DNA from: Apostichopus japonicus
Lineage: Eukaryota > Echinodermata > Holothuroidea > Aspidochirotida > Stichopodidae
NCBI RefSeq assembly: GCF_037975245.1
Contig: NC_092580.1
Location: forward strand, 34,441,001 to 34,505,000
Reading direction: 5' to 3'
DNA length: 64,000 nt
The notes beneath the pieces were generated by a model that did not search any database, was not told the origin of the DNA, and saw only the letters and a list, made by a program, of their open reading frames with translations. Of the stretch, positions 36,601 to 47,537 are shown piece by piece (position 1 is the first letter of the stretch; every line of letters begins with the position of its first letter). The translations under genes and the position numbers were made by a program.

Positions 36601-37266
36601 AGTGGCAACGTTCAAATTAAAATCGATCGATTTCTGTTGTCTTATAGAACCACACCTCACGCTTTAACCAAAGAAACGCCTGCCAAACTATTCTTTAAGC
36701 GAGAATTGCCAACTAGACTATCAGCTCTAAAACCAAATTTGAAGTTTTCAGTGTCACAGAAACAGAACTCAAATACTGAAAAGCCTATTAGATCTGTTTC
36801 CGTAGGAGATATGGTCATGGTTTTGGATTTTAGATCATCGTCTGATAAATGGGTTGAAGGCATCATTTTTAAAGTATTGGGTCCTGTAACATATTTGGTT
36901 AGAGTTGATGATCATGTATGGAAAAGACATATTAATCAAATCAGATCAAGATCATGTAAGCCTTATAGTCGTAAAATGCACACATTTAACGATTTAAAGC
37001 CTTTGCCAAGTATTGTGGATTTAGATATTCCTGTTGACTCTGACGAGATCAGTAAACCGAAATCAACTGGTGTTGATGACGTCACTCGTGGTTTAAAGAG
37101 AAATAGTTCTCCCGTTTCTGAGGTAGAATCGCAGGAACAGAATTTGAAATCGCCAGTTGTTGTTTCGGTCCCAGACGTGGCAAGGGCTTCAAATCCAGTA
37201 ACACCTAATTTGAGACGGTCGTCACGTACTCGTAAACAATTTGTTCCATTTAGTATTTCATCGTGA
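33556..37266 (+). CDS. pol: Gypsy gag nucleocapsid and pol polyprotein
   Basis: Open for 1,236 codons; the part before about residue 17 is probably not translated from its own ATG. Order: end of capsid; two CCHC knuckles (residues 70-83 and 90-103); basic linker; aspartic protease with LDTGAG (~184) and LLGRNWL (~254); reverse transcriptase with LPFGVSSAP and YLDD (~465); RNase H with SVDAS (~611) and TDHKPL; integrase with an HHCC zinc finger (HASHPG to CNAC, ~845-885), then D (VDFAGPF, ~908), D (SDNGPQF, ~961) and E (SNGEAERF, ~997); a GPY/F-like module (VLGPVTYLV) and a Ser/Arg-rich tail. All catalytic residues I can check are present and there are no internal stops. Overlaps gag by 92 bases in the -1 frame. 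Confidence 0.93.
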   Translation: MHCVTGSFAGFMTTISKKRLLSEDDSLTLDNAVKISMSMESAAKNAAIIKEGSASVHHVASKPTSHRVFCSCCGKPGHFKKDCHYKDYKCHICDCVGHLKAVCRRNSDVSKPRDKERNSKHRSSKKSKHSSRIKEVNQTPEYDSSSSVEDSGDEDVTVYYVKLLASSKPIEVQVEIENQKITMELDTGAGVSLIPNDMFVKALSPKVDIKPTKVVLKTFTGEKIPVKGKCSVKVKYNGIEKALPLFVIEGNGPALLGRNWLEHLPLNWQEINRVYLSPKDKVNEILSGSNVLNKKLGTVKGIQAKLRIKPDATPKFYKPRPMPLAIKDKVSEELNRLVKEGVLEKVDFSDWAAPIVPVRKGDGNIRVCGDFKVTINPAMHQQEYPLPRPDELFAQLQGGQKFSKLDLSNAYLQIVLDPDSRKYVTINTHLGLFQYTRLPFGVSSAPAIFQQCMDQILGGLNGVGCYLDDIIVTGKTDEEHLRNLGQVVKKLDEVGLRLKESKCSFFQDSIEYLGFIVDAKGIHPSPAKVEAVVNAPAPQNKQELQSLIGLINYYRKFMPNLSSVMAPMTSALQCDKNFVWSSDCQQAFEEIKEILTSSKVLVYFDPSKEITLSVDASPYGIGAVISHSTPEGEKPIAYASRKLTKTEQNYSQIEREALAIVYGVRIFHQYLCGKRFTLFTDHKPLKFLFGPNKGIPVLAASRLQRWAILLSGYEYDIQYRTSKQNANVDFFSRLPNSSAHTSDKLKTVDQFTVLWTNEANDLNQAQIQSLPVSAKEIATATSSDPILSRVRHFVLYGWPGENLNKEMTPYFSKQNELSVEGNCLLWGIRVIIPSSYRDRILSELHASHPGMVRMKSLARMHVYWPGLDLQIEQLVESCNACQSVQSVLPKVDVNPWKWPTAPWQRIHVDFAGPFLGHMYLIVVDAHSKWPEVILMKSTTANKTINELRTIFARYGLPKELVSDNGPQFIAEEFTVFCKQNGIRHIRSAVKHPASNGEAERFVRTFKQAMKKCKFESGNVQIKIDRFLLSYRTTPHALTKETPAKLFFKRELPTRLSALKPNLKFSVSQKQNSNTEKPIRSVSVGDMVMVLDFRSSSDKWVEGIIFKVLGPVTYLVRVDDHVWKRHINQIRSRSCKPYSRKMHTFNDLKPLPSIVDLDIPVDSDEISKPKSTGVDDVTRGLKRNSSPVSEVESQEQNLKSPVVVSVPDVARASNPVTPNLRRSSRTRKQFVPFSISS
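33604..33611 (+). promoter_or_regulatory. Candidate -1 frameshift site A AAA AAG
   Basis: Seven A then G, phased as A-AAA-AAG in the gag frame. Slippage by -1 connects gag to the frame holding the knuckles and pol. Position inside the gag capsid is unusual for a programmed site, so a homopolymer insertion is the rival reading. Confidence 0.5.
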
Positions 37267-37417
37267 GTAATTTTATAAGTCTAGAATAAGAAAGTTTAAA
37301 GGAAACGTTTTATTTTGAAAAGTTGTTGAGTGTCATATAATTAATAATTTCGTAAAACAAGTATTGCGAATAATGATATAATTTTGAATTTATTCTTAAT
37401 TAGAAGAAAGGGAGGAA

Positions 37418-37667
37418 TGTTGGATAGTTACTTAGCGCCACCAAATAATCTGTTTACGATATAGTTTGATATATGTTAATTTATGCATACCTTAATTTGA
37501 ATGGTATGGTTTGTGTTATGTAACGTCTACCAAGGTTTCTTGGAGAACACGTTCTTGTTAAAAGCTCACAATACATTACGTTAACCGTTTAGACGGATCA
37601 TTTGCGTTACACTGTTTTGTGAAGTATTCCTATAAGTTTGTTAGGTTGTCCCGGGACCGACACAACA
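37418..37667 (+). repeat. Gypsy 3' LTR
   Basis: 250 bp, preceded by the purine tract GAAGAAAGGGAGGAA and followed by the duplicated CCAAC (37668-37672). Same sequence as the 5' LTR. Confidence 0.95.
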
Positions 37668-37672
37668 CCAAC

Positions 37673-39678
37673 AACTAACAAGTCTGGATCGAGCAGTGAC
37701 GACAAATGGAGATGCTCAGCAAACTACAAAGGTAAAACGCCAAACTGATACCCAAAAACTAGAAGTGGGGGCGTCAGAACAGAACAGTCCTTTTGAATCA
37801 CTGAAACTTGCCTTTGAACTTCCAAAAATAGAAATTCCATGTTTTTATGGTGAACCAGGTAATTATTTCAGCTTCACAAATGCATTCAATGTTCTTATTG
37901 CTAGTAAACTGAACTGTGAATTTACCAAGTTGCAACATCTACTGAGATTTTGCAAAGGCAAGGCTTATAATGCTATCAATGCTTGTGAGTTTGAGGGAGA
38001 AAGTGGGTTCAAAAAGGCATTGGCAATATTACAGATTCAATTTGGGCAATCACACATGATTCTGGGGGCAATGACATCAAAGTTGGAAAAACGTAAAACC
38101 GTCGAAAGCTCCGAAGATTTGTGGGAATTAATTGGGGTAAACAAATGCAAAATCACTCTATCTAAATTGGGGTATGACAACGATTTGAATTGCAGTAATA
38201 CATTGCTTACAGTTCAAAATCTGTTGCCCATCCATATTCAAACCAGATGGAGTAATGCATCTCATGATATTCTTACAAAACAGGCTACGATTGGCTTAAA
38301 TGACCTGATCAAATTTCTAGAAAAACAAGCATCAGTTAAAAGTACAATGTTTGGAAAACAACTGGAAATGAACATAGAAAAACAAAACAAAACAAGGTTT
38401 GATCAGAGGAAGAATGATGTAAAGAAAAATGAAAACAAGGGGAGTTATCACACTGCCAGTGTAAAGGCACACCCTAGTGACCCTACCAACTGCCCCTGTT
38501 GTAGTATGGGCACCCACAAGTTATGGAGATGCAATTCTTTCCTAGCCATGAGAGTTGAGGATAGGTGGGATTATGCCTCAAAAAACAAGCTGTGTTTCAA
38601 GTGTCTGGGTGAACATTTCTCACCACAGTGCACCAGGGTAATGAGATGCAATATTGATGGATGTAGCAAAAATCACAACAGATTGTTACACGGAACCAAG
38701 GAAGGGGAGCCCATGTCTAAAGGGAGTTGTGATCTCGAAAATAATGCAATAAGTGCATCTGGATCTAAAAATAATACAAGTGGTAGTACTAGGCCCACAT
38801 TTCATTCGGGTGCGTGTGGTCAAATATCATTCAGGGTAGTCCCGGTTTTGGTGTCTTCACCAAATGGTAAGGTTGTAGAGGCAAATGCCTTCCTGGATGA
38901 TGGAAGTGAGCAGACGTATGTGAATGAAGATTTAGTGGCTGAATTAGGGATACATGGTAAGCCGGAAGAGGTCAAGGCTACGGTACTAAATGGTAAAGAG
39001 GAAAGGTTTCAGTCCTTTCCAGTTAAATTTGACATCTCTCCACTAAATAGACCAGAGAAGCAGTATGGGATTGAGGCGATAACAATTAAAAATGTATGTG
39101 GTAAACTGAAGCCCATTGATTGGTGCAGGGTCTCAAGAGACTGGGACCATTTGAAGGATATTGAATTTCCTAAGTTTCTAGGCAGCAGAAACAAGGTCGA
39201 TATTTTGATTGGTTTGGATCATGCAGGCTTACACGAGTCAATCCATGAGGTAAAGGGCAGATCAGGCGAACCAATCGCCAGGCTCACCCCATTAGGATAC
39301 ACTTGTGTGGGACCTGTTGCTCCTGCAGCTAGGAGAGCATTCCACACCAGATCAGTGAGCACTTTCCACTGCACTATTGACAGAGAAGTGAACATAACTC
39401 TCAGAAAGTTCTGGGAAGTAGATAACATGGGCTTAAATTGCAAAGTAACTTGTCACACCCAAGAAGAAGAGGAGGCCATCAGAGTGGTTATAGAATCGAT
39501 GGCTGGAGGTGACAATTGTAGATATCAAGTACGAATTCCATTGAAAGAAAAAGAAAGAAAAAACATGACTACAAATAATCACGTGTCTGCAAAGAAAAGG
39601 CTAGAAAGCCTAGAAAAGAAGTTGATAAAAGATGAAAAACTAGGGAAGGCATATAGCTGTGTCATTCATAAGGGATAA
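37673..39678 (+). pseudogene. BEL gag C-terminal part and protease
   Basis: Continues the BEL reading frame after the gypsy; an apparent start at 37696 is GTG, only a by-product of the interruption. It holds a DUF1759-like gag region (LPKIEIPCFYGEP, residues ~35-170), then cysteine/histidine knuckles (CPCCSMGTHKLWRC at ~264, CFKCLGEHFSPQC and CNIDGCSKNHNRLLH), then a DUF1758-like aspartic protease with FLDDGSEQTYV (~398). It stops at 39678 just where the reverse-transcriptase leader begins in another frame, so a small indel near 39655-39665 separates it from the next part. Confidence 0.88.
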
Positions 39679-42061
39679 GGGTTACATTAGGAAAGTAGAT
39701 GAAGAGGAACCTAAATCTAGTACAGAGTGGTTTATTCCATACTTTCCTGTGGTAAAAATGGATCGAACAACTACTAAGGTTAGGATAGTTTACGATGCAT
39801 CAGCGAAAGATAGAGATCTGTGTTTAAATGATGTAATCAATAATGGACCAAAACTTCAAAATGACCTCTGTGATGTTTTGCTTAGGTTCAGGCGAGACAA
39901 AGTAGCGGTGGTCTGCGACATTTCTGAAATGTATTTGCAGATTGAGATAGATGAGGTTGACCGGCCTATGTTCAGGTTCATGTGGCGAGATCTGGACGTG
40001 CAAAAGGAACCAGGCACTTACGAATTCAACAGATTGATTTTTGGGTTGAATGTGTCACCATTCATTGCCCAAAAAGTGTCACAAGAAAATGCAAAGCGTT
40101 ACAAGGAACAGTTTCCTAGGGCAGCTGAAACTGTTCTAACATCCACATACATGGATGATAGTATGGATAGTGTAGAGGATGAAGATGTTGCTATACAGTT
40201 GTATCGTGAGCTCACAGAGTTGTGGGCAAAAGCTGGTATGAGTGCAAGGAAATGGCTATCGAATTCAAAGAAGGTACTCGAAGCTATTCCTGTAGAGCAT
40301 AGAGCTAAAGAGATTAAAATAACTGATAGTGAGTGGCCATCAATCAAGGCTTTAGGGTTAACATGGCTAGCTGAGAGTGATGTGTTTGTGTTCAAAGGCC
40401 CAGATAGAAGTTTGGAAAAGATGACAAAGAGAAACATATTGAGTCAGCTTGCAAGTCTCTTTGATCCGCTAGGTTTTTTGTCGCCTATCATCACTACTGG
40501 AAAAATTATGCTACAGGAAATCTGGTCCAGTGGAGTGCGGTGGGATGAGGAAATTCCTCAAGAGTTAGCATCAAAGGTTAAAGCTTGGGTCAGCGATTTG
40601 CAAAACCTTGACAAAGTAGTGGTGCCTAGATGTATTGAGTATGAGAGTGGTAAAACATCCATTCATGTATTCACTGATGCTAGTAAGGATGCATATGCTG
40701 CTGTAGCGTATGCACGAAGTGAGACAAATAGTGGTGTGACTGTTCGCCTCATTCCATCCAAGACAAAGGTGGCTCCTTTGAAAGCACTTAGCATTTCTAA
40801 ATTAGAATTAATGGGTGCAATGTTGGGATTGAAGTTGGCTGGTTCAATCTCATCAGTATTGTGCTACAGATTAGAAGATGTTGTCTTTTGGGTAGACAGT
40901 CAAAATGTCCTCTATTGGATAAGAGGGAGGAGTAAGTTGTTTAAGCCGTTTGTTGCAAATAGAGTTGGGGAGATCCAACATTTGACAAACCCAGCACAGT
41001 GGCGTCATGTGCCGGGTAAAGATAATCCTGCGGATTTAGCTTCGCGGGGTACAACGGTTGTGAAGATGATAGAGCATGAAAAATGGTCGAGTGGGCCTGA
41101 GTTTCTTTATGGTGATCCGACATGTTGGCCTGTAAACACAGTGAACGATGTGGTTGGGTCTGACCAACGTAAAGTAGTGGTATCAATGATGAATAGGAAG
41201 GTGGTTGTACCAACATTTGACGAGTGGAAGTTAAACCCTTGTCGTTTCAGTAGTTGGGAAAGAATGCGTAGAGTTACGGCATATGTGTTTCGTTTCATCA
41301 ACAATTGTCGTAGTAAGAGTGAAGATAGATCAAAGGGTAAAGTTTTGAAGCTGGATGAAATTCAAGATGCAGAGAACTATTTAGTGTGCGTCGCACAGGA
41401 GGACGCATTCAGTCGAGACATAGAAAATATTAAGAAGGGTGGTGCTGTAGGTTCAAACAGTGCCTTGAAATCCTTGTTGCCTAAGATAGATGACGATGGC
41501 TTGCTCAGGATGACTAGTCGGTTGAGTGTCGTTGAGACACTGCCATATGATGTGAGATTCCCCGTTATTCTCCCTCGCAAACATGCTCTGACACGTTTGA
41601 TAGTTAGGAAATATCATACCGATGGTAATCACGTTCAGGGTACTAATTATATTCTGTCAAAGATAAGTGAAAAGTACTGGGTGGTACATGGTCGTGAAGA
41701 GATCAGGGAGTGCGACACTAATTGTAACCAGTGTAAGTTGAGAAGCGTTAAGGGTGGTGAACAAGTAATGGCACCGTTACCAAAGAGAAAGGCGACTGTG
41801 ACCTTAAGGGCGTTTTCTAAGGTTGCTGTTGATTATGCTGGACCTTTTCTCACTATCCAGGGAAGAGGTCGTGTGAGGACCAAGCGATATTTGTGTCTCT
41901 TCACTTGCTTAAGTACTAGAGCGGTACATTTAGAAATAGCCTATGGTCTTGATACAGATACGTTCTTAAATGCGTTCTATAGATTTGTGAGTCGAAGAGG
42001 TGAGCCTGAGGAAGTTTCTCAGACAATGGAACAAACTTTGTGGGTGCGTCTCGGGAGCTAA
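39659..42061 (+). pseudogene. BEL reverse transcriptase, RNase H and integrase (N part)
   Basis: In +1 frame relative to the protease. It shows KVRIVYDASAKD (residue ~40), FRFMWRDL, FGLNVSPF and TYMDDSMD (~163, the polymerase YxDD box), RNase H VFTDASKDAYAAV (~336) and VDSQNVLYWI. The integrase zinc finger H..H..C..C lies at ~652-690, and the first catalytic Asp is in VAVDYAGPF (~723). The frame is lost at about 42018, just before the second catalytic Asp, and runs out at 42061 with unrelated residues. A single frameshift therefore cuts the integrase core. Confidence 0.9.
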
Positions 42062-42711
42062 AAGAGTTGTTCAGGTTGATTGACAAATCAAGGGTCCAAG
42101 AGGTGACAGCGGGTCAGATGAGGTGGCATTTCTTACCCCAATTGTCACCTCATTTTGGTGGTGCTCATGAAGCACTAATCAAGACAAGTAAGAGAGCTAT
42201 TCAAGCAGTTCTAGGTGATGCAGACGTGACCGATGAAGAGCTTCATTCAGCCTTTGTTGGTGCCGAAGGTATAATTAACTCAAGACCATTGACGTATGTG
42301 TCAGCCTCTCCCAAAGACATGACCCCATTGACACCAAATCATTTCCTGCATGGGTCTATGGGTGGAGTATTTGCATCAGAGGAAATTGTAGATGGCACGA
42401 AATATAGTCCAAGGAGGAGATGGCGCCGTGTGCAGGAGCTGATGCGCCATTTCTGGCAAAGATGGCTCAGGGAGTGGTTGCCTTCCTTGAATCGTCGAAA
42501 AAAGTGGCATAAGGAAAAAGTTGATTTGAAGGTCGATGACTTAGTTTTGGTAATGGAAAAAGATGTAGTTAGAGGTCAGTGGCCATTAGGAAGGATAAAG
42601 GAAGTGTTTCCTGGTCCAGATGGCCATATTAGAGTGGTAAAGATTAAGACCAGCAGGGGTGAGGTGATTAGAAATATCACAAAAGTGTGTCATTTGGAGT
42701 TGTGTGATTAG
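42019..42711 (+). pseudogene. BEL integrase C part and DUF5641-like tail
   Basis: In the -1 frame relative to the previous part. It begins with the second catalytic Asp (SDNGTNF, about 42022-42042), then PHFGGAHEALIKTSKRA with the catalytic Glu, SRPLTYV, and a basic C-terminal domain (RRRWRRVQELMRHFW, QWPLGRIKEVFPGPDG) typical of BEL elements. It ends at a normal stop (TAG, 42709-42711), followed by about 280 bp of 3' untranslated DNA and the polypurine tract. Confidence 0.88.
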
Positions 42712-42992
42712 AAGTATTTTTAAGTTTATTTTTAAATTTAAGTGTTAGTAAGTTCTATTTTTAAATTTGAGTCATCTGTTGCTAATGATGTTTGGAGGTT
42801 TTGAACATGTTTTGGAAAATCTTTCTTTTTTGTTACAGTGTATACATTGTTGGGATGATATTTGTTAGGCTAAGTAGCCTGATGTAGTTTGAGTGTAGGG
42901 TTGATTATAGAGCATTGGGTTCCTTTTTACTTTTTTTGTTCAGTCGGTTAACAGTTATGGTGATAGGTTTACCTAGGTTTCGACATTTGGTC

Positions 42993-43006
42993 GAAGAAGG
43001 GGAGAA
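42993..43006 (+). other. BEL polypurine tract
   Basis: GAAGAAGGGGAGAA, directly before the 3' LTR; the plus-strand primer. The same 14 bases also precede the 5' LTR. Confidence 0.8.
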
Positions 43007-43211
43007 TGTTCTGAAGGATATAAAAACGAGAGTAAAGGGCGCTAGGTTTGGAATTGAGATATAAAAAAGTTGTGATTAAGGGTCAAAGGTGAATGAGAGT
43101 TTAAAAAAAACAAGTTTACAGATGGCGTTTGAATCCGTGAGATGATCGACAAATACAGTAGAGAGAATAAAAAAATCCTTGTTCAGATTGATTATTGTTT
43201 ACGTAAGAACA
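43007..43211 (+). repeat. BEL 3' LTR
   Basis: 205 bp, TGTTCT to AGAACA, with about four differences from the 5' LTR. This makes the BEL insertion older than the gypsy inside it. Confidence 0.92.
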
Positions 43212-43398
43212 TCGCCATTTGTCAGAAAATTGCACCAACAAAATGTGACAAATGTCAATAGGTATTTGAGAGCGCAATAAAAAGTCAATAATCGCGAATA
43301 AGTAAAAAGTGGTAAAAAGCTGAAAAGGGCGCCAGCAGTCCATTTGAGTCCGTCAGGGGGGCACCCGTCCCTCTGACTGTATGGACGCTCCGCCACTG

Positions 43399-43710
43399 GT
43401 AGGTGCCCGAAAAATTCTCAGCATATTGCCCGAATTTTCACCAAAAAAATTGAAAAACACATTGCAAATTATTCTTCTTTCAGTAGGTGCTCGAAAAATT
43501 CTCAGCATATTGCCCGAATTTTCACCAAAAAATTGAAAAACACATTGCAAATCATTATTCTTTCAGTAGATGCCCGAAAATTTCTCTGCATATTGCCGAA
43601 TTTTCACCCCCCAAAAAAATGAAAAACACACTGCAAATTATTCTTCTTCAGTAGGTGCCCGAAAAATTCTCAGCATATTGCCCGAATTTTCACCCCAAAA
43701 AATGGTTGGG
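43399..43710. repeat. 84-bp tandem module, nearly four copies
   Basis: Units start at 43399, 43483, 43566 and 43651: GTAGGTGCCCGAAAAATTCT, then CAGCATATTGCCCGAATTTT, an A-run, then AACACATTGCAAATTATTCT. They are followed by a C-rich end (to about 43770, CCGCCTCCTGGGCCTATG). An inverted relative of one unit plus this end lies at 47932-48062. This is probably the interior and terminus of a dispersed DNA element. Just upstream, CCGCCACTG at 43390-43398 resembles a hAT right end. Confidence 0.85.
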
Positions 43711-43774
43711 GGCTGCAGCCACCCTCCCCAGCCCCCCCCCCCTCCCCCAGCCCCCCGCCTCCTGGGCCTATGAG

Positions 43775-44125
43775 TTGCATGGTAAGAGCAAACTGGAAGT
43801 ACTGTCGAAAAATTCAAATAGTTTAGGGTTATAAAGGAAAACCTTAATACAAAGGCTACATGTCAAGAAAAGGAACTGCACACTGAGAGAGATGTAGCGC
43901 CATCTAATGTAGGCCTATATCCAATCATTTACTGTGACAGCGCAACGCGAGTTCTCGTAATGAACCTATCAATTTAGTCAACGTGACATGACGTACTCTT
44001 TTTAGCTGCTACGGCTTTACTAGGTTGAGATAAACCTCCTCCCTTTTGCAAATGCTCAGATCAATCGTAAAATGTTCCTTCACTATTGAATCATACGGCG
44101 CAATCATAAGGTCAAGCATAAAGAC
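43775..44125. other. No gene recognised
   Basis: Short spacer without supported features. Confidence 0.5.
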
Positions 44126-44126
44126 A

Positions 44127-44315
44127 ATCATAAGGTCAATCATGAGGTCCCGAGTTCGAGTTACTCCAAGATTAATGTATGTCGTCCAGTTACAGAGTTG
44201 TTGACAATTCACAATCATGGACGTTAAATATGAATGTAAGAGACTGACTCCGGTCCTGAGCTTGCGGCTTTGATAAGCCAATGATGGCTTCTTCGCGAGT
44301 TCCTGCTTGCAGGAG
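44127..44315. repeat. SINE-like dispersed repeat, copy 1
   Basis: Related in opposite orientation to about 53455-53640: shared blocks include GATTAATGTATGTCGTC, GGACGTTAAATATGAATGTA and GATAAGCCAATGATGGCTTC. GAGTTCGAGTTAC at 44152-44164 is B-box-like, so a tRNA-derived SINE is plausible. Confidence 0.65.
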
Positions 44316-46740
44316 GATCTAAAATACATACATATATACATTGATTGGACATGTCGCGATGCGCTTGTTCGGTGTGTTAGCTATACACGTTCAACATTTA
44401 AAGGAGAAGAATGGAAGCCGACATAGAAAGGAGAACAATCAATAAATCTTAATATCGATCTTGGAGTTTCAACTCGAACAAAGTTAATTGCTGATGTAGT
44501 CCAATCACTATTGGCAAAATACTACATCGACGGACAGATTCTTAATATTGGACAGGGGTTTTTTTCATTACGGTACTTTTTTATGGATCCTACAAAATAA
44601 AATTAAAACAAATCTTGCTTTGATTTCAATTTTTAATGTCTTCTTTTCTGGTGATTGCAAAGAGAAGAAATGACCTTCTTCATCCTGTACATGCAGTTTA
44701 GCACTATCTGAAATAGATCATTCTTAAAGCACACGGTGTCGTCGTCTAAGTCTAGTAATCCGTCATGGTAGTCCTAATCATCTCACAAACTTGTTAACTC
44801 CGCAAATCTCACATTTACTAATCAGTTTCAAAGGAAAGATGTCGTCCACGGGAGAGGAAAGTTGAGCTGTATTTTGACGGTTTGACGTGAATTGCCGAAG
44901 TATAACTGATAATGAATGCATTCGAATTCATCTATTAGTTTAAGTCTTAGTATACTGGGACGTAATTGTTAAATGCATATTCATGAGCCTTTACAATTAC
45001 ATAATACCGCACAATCTCTCCTGCCTTGTTTCTCTCTCAAGTACGTATAACTCTGCCGTAAATACTTCTATTGTATTATCCCCTCATCCTCTCCCCTTAA
45101 TCCGAATATGTTTCACTGATTAATTATCGACATCGATGTCCGGCATTTGATTAAGCCATCTTTGGTTAGGTGTCTGCATACTTTTTGTGCATATAACAGT
45201 AGGTGTATAATGCGGGCTATTAATATCACAAGGGCACTATAAACATTGTGATTTCCATACAAAGCAGTCTATATCAACTATACTTAATGCCTCTGTTCCA
45301 TACAATTTCTAAGTGTTGAATCATGCATTTTGACGTGATTATTACAAAATGTTTTAAGCATCTCTGAATTGGGACTAAAGGAGAAGTTAATAGAACACTA
45401 GTCTGATTATCCTACTGATACATGAACAATAGAAAGACGAACTTGCAGAAGCGGATAGTGTATTGGAATGTCTCACGTGCATATTTAGAAGAAGGAAACT
45501 GACTTCATTGAATAATGACGTCACACTAGCTTACGATAATGTCTCCGAGTGACTTTGCCACTCTTTGACATTATACACGGAGTCATGTGACAACTGGACA
45601 TGTGCACGATCACGATATAAGCCTGTGGAAGGGTTTTTAAACCTTGATTGGATGGCGCAATTCATAAACGCACATTAGTACTCGTCAGACACACTGACTA
45701 CAATATTTACCAGCAACTCTCTGTAATGAAGCGGTGGTGTATGAGGGGACGGGATAAATGGAAGGAGATCCAAATGGACAAGATTATCCCACATATAACA
45801 CATCCCTACGCCAGTCCATTATACACGTGTGTAAAGAAACAGCGGGGGGGGGGGGGGGGGGGGAGACTTGACTTCAGATACCTTTGACGCGTGTGCTAAA
45901 AGCATAACGTTCGGTTGGGAGGACAGAAGAGGGGGGTTGGGTAAAAAGTTTAAGTTATTGTTGTATTTACAAAAAGTTTGCAGGAAATTTCTCATCTCCT
46001 AACGCCTCTCCTCCCTCCCCGCCCTGACAACTTCCCCGTAAACCTCAATAGAAGTTATTTTGTTATTCCTCCACTCTACCGATGCTGATTGCGGTCTCCT
46101 CAGATCTTTAAACTGATACCCAACACATATCTTAACACCCCCGTAATCTCTTCTCCCCCCACCCCCCTCCTGAAAAATACTAGCTACGGTAACACTTATT
46201 TTCTCAAAGTTTGACTGTTATCAGGTTGGTCCCGTGACGTAATATTACTTCATAAATACATAAAACGTATTTGCAATTAACGCGATACGTAATTATAACA
46301 ACATTGTATGAAACAGTTAGTAAGTAATATCCTTTCATTGGTTACAAACATTTCAGACTCAACTCTCGACTTATAAAATACTACCAATTGAATATCCAAT
46401 TATATGGAATAATATTAACGCCTTTTCTTTACTTATGATGATGTTGTTGCTACTTACGTCGTTTCTGTTACAACAAACTGGAAACTTACTCTACACGGGA
46501 AGCTCAATGTCTAGCGAAGCAGATGTTCGACAGCACTGTCTCTCTCTCTCTCTCTGTCTCGCTCAACCAGCAGCGAAAGGAAACACCCTCTGTGGCACGT
46601 TCGTATGATGTTCTGTATGGTACTCGACTAACCATAGACTCTTTAATCTACGCTCAGCAGTACAACAGAACTAAGATAATGTTTCACGTATAATGCTTCA
46701 TATGATCAAATGTGTAATGTTTCAATGTAAGGCTACCCAG
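44316..46740. other. No gene; G-run and CT microsatellite
   Basis: Gene-free. About 20 G in a row at 45843-45862, and a short (CT)n at 46538-46556. No supported coding sequence. Confidence 0.45.
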
Positions 46741-46959
46741 TGGGGTTCAAGTGGGTAAGCTGGTTAGGTTTCGAACCGGTGCTCTATCTTGGGTGAGTGT
46801 TATCTATAACGTATGGGTGTTTATTGTAGGTTACGTTTAAAGCAAATACTTTCACGTGATCTATACTTTGTGTACTGTGTATATGATAAGAGCAGATGCT
46901 ACATCCGATCCTATCAAATAGACCGAGTAACGCTGGGATACTTTATAAGAATAGTCACC

Positions 46960-47080
46960 TTAGATAGAAGCTGGGCACGAAAGCCAAACAACTTGATTCC
47001 CTCAATCCCAGTCCCCTTATATCGAGACTGTTACAATATGATCATGACGATATAAGGTCCATTGAGGTATGGTAATTTAT
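46960..47080. repeat. Dispersed repeat related to 228-320 and 53690-53760
   Basis: Shares GGGCACGAAAGCCAAA, AACTTGATTC and CCCAGTCCCCTTATATCGA with the other sites. Upstream, at 46776-46790, GTTTCGAACCGG is B-box-like on the minus strand, so this may be part of a SINE. Confidence 0.55.
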
Positions 47081-47537
47081 TTGTGCACTGTGTATTTTAT
47101 ACTGTACATCATTTTAGCCATAAGACAAGTAGCAAACAATTAGATATACGACCCACACTTACTATAATGACCACCTGAAGACCATTACAGGTGCACAGCT
47201 AAGTACGTTTTCCTTAACTGCAAATCTAAAATGCTCCAGGTATGCAGTCTTTAAGACCATCCTAATAATATGCTTACTATCGTCTGCTTAAATTTTGCAT
47301 AAACATTATCGATTACGTAAGACAGTGAGTGTTGTTGGCCAGGCAGAGACAAAATTAACGTGAAGCAACACTCAGCATGTCAAAGACGAGTGCATTCTTT
47401 CTAAAAAAGAATTCAGGAAAAAAATTCGAAAGAGATTCGTAACCTGTCGAGATAGTGACAGAAATTCACTAATGACAGAAATTCACAGAGTAGGGTGTTA
47501 CTGATGGTGGGAATGGGTAGGGGGTGGGGGCTGTGCC

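Larger units (their letters stand above)
32851..37667 (+). mobile_element. Ty3/gypsy LTR retrotransposon, Mag lineage (4,817 bp)
   Basis: Complete element: two 250-bp LTRs that I read as identical, a tRNA-Ser primer site, gag, pol (protease, reverse transcriptase, RNase H, integrase) and a polypurine tract (about 37403-37417). There is no envelope frame. Small size, two CCHC knuckles, no chromodomain and a Ser primer match the Mag/SURL group. It sits in the gag of a BEL element with a 5-bp duplication. Identical LTRs indicate a very recent insertion. Confidence 0.95.
31299..43211 (+). mobile_element. BEL/Pao LTR retrotransposon (inactive, interrupted by gypsy)
   Basis: LTRs of 206 and 205 bp bound a gag-pol with BEL hallmarks: DUF1759-like gag, DUF1758-like protease, a reverse transcriptase with YMDD, RNase H, and an integrase with a DUF5641-like tail. 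Without the inserted gypsy and its duplicated target site it is about 7.1 kb, a normal length for the family. It is inactive: the gag is split by the gypsy, and frameshifts separate protease from reverse transcriptase (near 39660) and cut the integrase core (near 42020). No target duplication is visible at its ends. Confidence 0.92.

Noticed and set aside
46741-46800. tRNA gene suggested by GTTTCGAACCGG
   Set aside because: No matching acceptor or anticodon arm; better read as part of a dispersed SINE-like repeat.
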